From Phycisphaerae bacterium (GTDB lineage Bacteria > Planctomycetota > Phycisphaerae > UBA1845 > UTPLA1), in NCBI GenBank assembly GCA_016935885.1, contig JAFGQA010000471.1, forward strand, positions 1 through 8,475: a stretch of DNA of 8,475 bases, given 5' to 3'. Positions 6,391-8,475 of the stretch are shown here, piece by piece. Below the pieces are notes generated by a model. The model was given only the letters and a program-made list of their open reading frames with translations. It was not told where the DNA came from and searched no databases. The translations under genes were made by a program, and so were the position numbers. How positions within the stretch are numbered: the first letter of the stretch is position 1; each line of letters opens with the position of its first letter.

Positions 6391-6431
6391 GGTTCAATGA
6401 GGAGAGTACCCGCATCGCGCCCCCCCGGCAA
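6391..6431 (-). promoter_or_regulatory. Candidate pyrR-pyrB promoter close to the start codon
   Basis: On the minus strand TTGCCG (6426-6431) and TACTCT (6403-6408) lie 17 bases apart, matching four and three of six bases of the housekeeping sigma consensus. The -10-like box ends 12 bases before the pyrR ATG, which would give a leader of only about five bases. This fits the absence of a ribosome site. It is inferred from sequence pattern alone. Confidence 0.35.
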
Positions 6432-6514
6432 GCCGTCCATCAGAGTGAACGACAGCGGGCGTCCGAATGTCGTTCGCATGGCGGCCCTTGAAGGGTGCGT
6501 GGAAACCGTGTCTC

Positions 6515-6574
6515 CTTATGTGGCACAAGCTTATGTTGCACGGGCTCACGTGGCGCAGGCTTATGTTGCATGGG
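6515..6574. repeat. Four tandem copies of a 15-base repeat
   Basis: The units are CTTATGTGGCACAAG, CTTATGTTGCACGGG, CTCACGTGGCGCAGG and CTTATGTTGCATGGG. Units two and four are closest to each other, which also gives a 30-base higher-order period. The last three bases overlap the nested inverted repeat that follows. Because 15 is divisible by three, it reads as a five-residue repeat in any frame, but no real gene covers it. Confidence 0.85.
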
Positions 6575-6668
6575 TGCCCCATCCTTTGCGGCAGCAAAGG
6601 GTGGGGGATCACTCTCCCGCACAACAGGGGAATCCCCCACCCTTTCTTTCAGAAAGGATGGGGCACCC
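6572..6668. repeat. 97-base nested inverted repeat
   Basis: The outer arms, GGGTGCCCCATCCTTT at 6572-6587 and its exact reverse complement at 6653-6668, enclose inner arms AAAGGGTGGGGGAT at 6596-6609 and its exact reverse complement at 6632-6645. Each half can also fold alone: 6577-6606 gives 13 pairs with one G-T wobble, and 6635-6663 gives 13 positions with one C-A mismatch. The element can thus form either one long stem or two adjacent hairpins. It lies about 180 bases upstream of pyrR. Confidence 0.85.
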
Positions 6669-6745
6669 GGGCAACCGTCAATCGCCAAGCGGAACCGTGA
6701 GCAAGACTGCTGCTTGATGAAAGCGAAAGATCGCCGATGCGTACC

Positions 6746-6768
6746 ACTGGCGGCTGGTCCGCCAGTGC
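6746..6768. repeat. CACTGGCGG hairpin repeat, right-island copy
   Basis: CACTGGCGG, loop CTGGT, CCGCCAGTG has the same nine-pair stem as the copy at 2653-2675, with one base changed in the loop. The flanking sequences differ, so the hairpin itself is the conserved unit. Confidence 0.8.
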
Positions 6769-6833
6769 GTTGCCGATGGCAGGACCGGTCCGTGCATCCC
6801 AACGTCGTGCTGCTGCGAAAGCCCTTGCGCGCT

Positions 6834-7053
6834 GGTGCGAGAATCCCTTCTCGCACCCACCCTAGCGGATGTCTTGTCCCGCATATGTGCGCGGGTGTCG
6901 GTCAACAGCAATCTTCCGCGCTCTTGCTGCAACGGCGGCAGGTTTGCGGGCGTTTGCGGCGGTTTGCACTTTTTTTCTGCTGCAAACCGCAGGACTGCCG
7001 TGCTAGTGCGAGAATCCCTTCGCGCACGCAATCCAGCAGGAATCCTCTCCTGC
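6834..7053. repeat. Cluster of hairpins related to the left island
   Basis: GGTGCGAGAA-TCCC-TTCTCGCACC (6834-6857) is a perfect ten-pair stem. GTGCGAGAA-TCCC-TTCGCGCAC (7006-7027) has one mismatch. GCAGGA-ATCCTC-TCCTGC (7036-7053) is a six-pair stem. Their central AATCCC/TT cores are reverse complements of the GAA-(G/C)GGA-TTC cores at 2749-2902, so these are inverted family members. Between them, 6959-6990 forms GCGGTTTGCA and TGCAAACCGC around a 12-base loop containing seven Ts. Confidence 0.75.
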
Positions 7054-7430
7054 GTACGTGTGAGTGTGCCGCCCGACAGCAACATCTCACCCGCGCACGA
7101 CGCGATGCTCACAGAGCAATGGTACACCGCCAGGTAGGTCCGCAAGGCCACGGCAATGGCTGATAACATTGCGGCAGGCGTGGCTATCCGTTCTGGACTT
7201 CGCCCAGATCGCCATGTTTCGCTTGCCCCGCTGCCATCTGAATCCTACGATTGACTAGCGAAGCACCGGCAGGCCGCAGACCCGAATCCGGCGGCGGCCG
7301 ATACGGTGCGGCACGTTTGAAGGCCATTCCAAGGACGCTGTGACATCGCCGCCAAAAGGGGTGGCGAAACGGGTGGGGCGCCCGTGCCGCAGGTTTGGGA
7401 AGGGCTCATGTTCGCGAGATGGGGGGAACC

Positions 7431-8375
7431 ATGCGTACACGGATACTGACTATCGTCACATTGGGTGCCATTGCGCTGATCGCTACGTCAACACGTGCTT
7501 CGACCATCGACGTGTTCGAGCAAGGTCTGATCCGCGCCAATGGCCAGGCACCACGAGATTTCACAGCCGTCGAGGAGTTTGACGCGGCCGTGGATGCCGT
7601 CGTGCCGTTCGGCTTTCAGGCCGTCAGCACGCCGTTGTCGGACCTGATTTCCGGTGAAGGCCTGCTGGGCGGGCCGGCGGCCGGCGCGTTCTTTCTCGGG
7701 GACACCGCGGGGTTGCCGTCGGGGATGTGGTTTTCGGGCGTTGACGGCGACGCGCCAATCAACAGCGGATTGCCCGGCTCGACGGCGGTCTTCGCCGATT
7801 TGCAAGGCTCCGTCGCCGGCACGCCGAATATCTACTATCTGGGTGATCCGGCGTACGGCGCCACCGAGGCGAATCGCGTTCAGTTCGCGGCCACCGACAT
7901 CGGTACAAACGCCGACAACATGATGGTGCTCCGCCCCGTGTCCTTCGACGATGATGGCGAGGCGATCGAAGTGACGGCCAACGAAAAAGGCGTACTCGAG
8001 GCCGGCTCCTTCCGGCTGCACTTCGATGCCTCGCTGGGCGTATACGGCATGAAGCTCACGTTCATCGACACGGAGAGCGACGCCGGGGGCGTCACGGGTG
8101 TGTTCAACATCGACGTGGCCGAGCAGCGTGTTGCCGACACCTTCGCCGTCCCCGCCGGACAGAATGACAACGAGTGCTTCGTCGGCTTCTTCGGCAGCGA
8201 TCCGATCACGTCCTTCGACGTGCACCTGGGCAAGATCAATGGCTCGCAGACTGGCGGCGACGGTGTGTTGCTGGATCTCTCCCGGATCGAGCTGATCCAG
8301 GTTCCCGAGCCCGGCGGCCTTTGGCTGCTCGTCGTCGCTGGCTTGTCTGTCATACGGAAGAGCAGGCGTCGTTGA
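7431..8375 (+). CDS. Secreted PEP-CTERM sorting domain protein
   Basis: This 314-residue protein is exported and sorted to the cell surface. Residues 1-23 form a signal peptide (MRTRILTIVTLGAIALIATS, likely cut near TRAS). The mature part is rich in aspartate, glycine and alanine, poor in cysteine (one, C249), and has a beta-rich, passenger-like look with no enzyme motif I recognise. The C-terminus has the complete PEP-CTERM signal: VPEP at 291-294, a hydrophobic helix to about 307, and the basic end RKSRRR. This signal is cut by an exosortase, linking the protein to surface or exopolysaccharide biology. I start at ATG 7431, just after GGGGGGAACC and exactly where the signal peptide begins; in-frame TTG 7395 and ATG 7419 would add unneeded residues. 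It is transcribed alone, divergently from pyrR. Confidence 0.88.
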   Translation: MRTRILTIVTLGAIALIATSTRASTIDVFEQGLIRANGQAPRDFTAVEEFDAAVDAVVPFGFQAVSTPLSDLISGEGLLGGPAAGAFFLGDTAGLPSGMWFSGVDGDAPINSGLPGSTAVFADLQGSVAGTPNIYYLGDPAYGATEANRVQFAATDIGTNADNMMVLRPVSFDDDGEAIEVTANEKGVLEAGSFRLHFDASLGVYGMKLTFIDTESDAGGVTGVFNIDVAEQRVADTFAVPAGQNDNECFVGFFGSDPITSFDVHLGKINGSQTGGDGVLLDLSRIELIQVPEPGGLWLLVVAGLSVIRKSRRR

Positions 8376-8407
8376 TTGCCGCTAGAGTAGTTCACGCTTG
8401 CCTGCGA

Positions 8408-8462
8408 CTGTGGCACGGGCGCCAAAGCCCGTGAATCCACCGCCGAGACGGCGGTGCCACAG
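8408..8462. repeat. Three-way-junction hairpin element after the PEP-CTERM gene
   Basis: The outer stem CTGTGG (8408-8413) pairs with CCACAG (8457-8462). Inside it are two perfect seven-pair hairpins: CACGGGC-GCCAAA-GCCCGTG (8414-8433) and CACCGCC-GAGAC-GGCGGTG (8438-8456), separated by AATC. Every base outside the loops and the four-base linker is paired. It begins 32 bases after the stop codon and could also terminate that transcript. A partial inverted copy is at 4785-4819, and a 16-base piece with one mismatch is at 7377-7392. Confidence 0.8.
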
Positions 8463-8475
8463 GTGCATCCAACCG

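Larger units (their letters stand above)
6391..7430. other. Right repeat island, no credible gene
   Basis: This 1,040-base gap lies between the divergent pyrR and PEP-CTERM genes. From 6515 to about 7055 it is dense with tandem repeats, hairpins and nested inverted repeats that share families with the island at 2628-2930. Open frames across it translate into cysteine-, arginine- and serine-rich repeat strings and have no recognisable domain. From 7060 to 7430 I see no gene. The stretch 7350-7392 contains CGCCA/TGGCG and ACGGG/CCCGT hairpins just before the PEP-CTERM gene, possibly part of its leader. Confidence 0.65.

Noticed and set aside
5791..6717. Plus-strand frame across pyrR and the repeat island with VAQAYVAR-like repeats
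   Set aside because: The amino-acid repeat is the translation of the 15-base tandem repeat, and most of the rest is antisense to pyrR.
6495..7163. 222-codon plus-strand frame in the right island
   Set aside because: It has many cysteines and arginines and repeated strings such as ARIPSRT that are translated hairpins; no domain or ribosome site.
7340..7430. Riboswitch such as cyclic-di-GMP upstream of the PEP-CTERM gene
   Set aside because: Short hairpins and a GAAAC string are present, but the conserved receptor and core positions of known classes cannot be matched by eye.

Overview
The window looks like chromosomal DNA of a GC-rich bacterium, most likely a planctomycete. This is inferred from three things seen together: a bacterial topoisomerase VI A-like subunit, a secreted protein ending in a PEP-CTERM sorting signal, and intergenic regions packed with short hairpin repeats. 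No rRNA, complete tRNA, transposase, CRISPR array or phage gene is visible.

Layout. Seven of the eight genes are on the minus strand, so they read from right to left. From the left: 156-1328 is a topoisomerase VI A / Spo11-like protein; 1603-2502 is a lipoprotein made of regular HNG repeats (DUF4097-like); 2503-2968 is a non-coding repeat island; 2969-3616 is a small membrane protein of unknown function; 3617-4014 is mostly non-coding, but continues the membrane-protein frame through one in-frame stop. Next come 4015-4425 and 4412-4750, an overlapping HEPN/MNT pair of toxin-antitoxin type, then 4868-5872 and 5869-6390, pyrB and pyrR with a four-base overlap. The stretch 6391-7430 is a second, larger repeat island with no credible gene. 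The only plus-strand gene, 7431-8375, encodes a PEP-CTERM protein and is followed by a branched hairpin element.

How the genes work together. pyrR and pyrB form a clear two-gene pyrimidine operon: the product of the first normally senses UMP/UTP and controls expression, and the product of the second makes carbamoyl-aspartate. The MNT and HEPN genes are translationally coupled and probably form one two-protein module. The remaining genes are single units with no evident functional link.

The most unusual content is intergenic. The two repeat islands share hairpin families: a CACTGGCGG hairpin, and a family with a GAA-(G/C)GGA-TTC core whose stems change sequence but stay paired. A third element folds as a three-way junction; its partial copy after pyrB carries a compensatory base-pair swap. 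The right-hand island also holds a 97-base nested inverted repeat and a four-unit 15-base tandem repeat. These look like small non-autonomous or REP-like elements under selection for folding; whether they are undescribed cannot be judged without a search.
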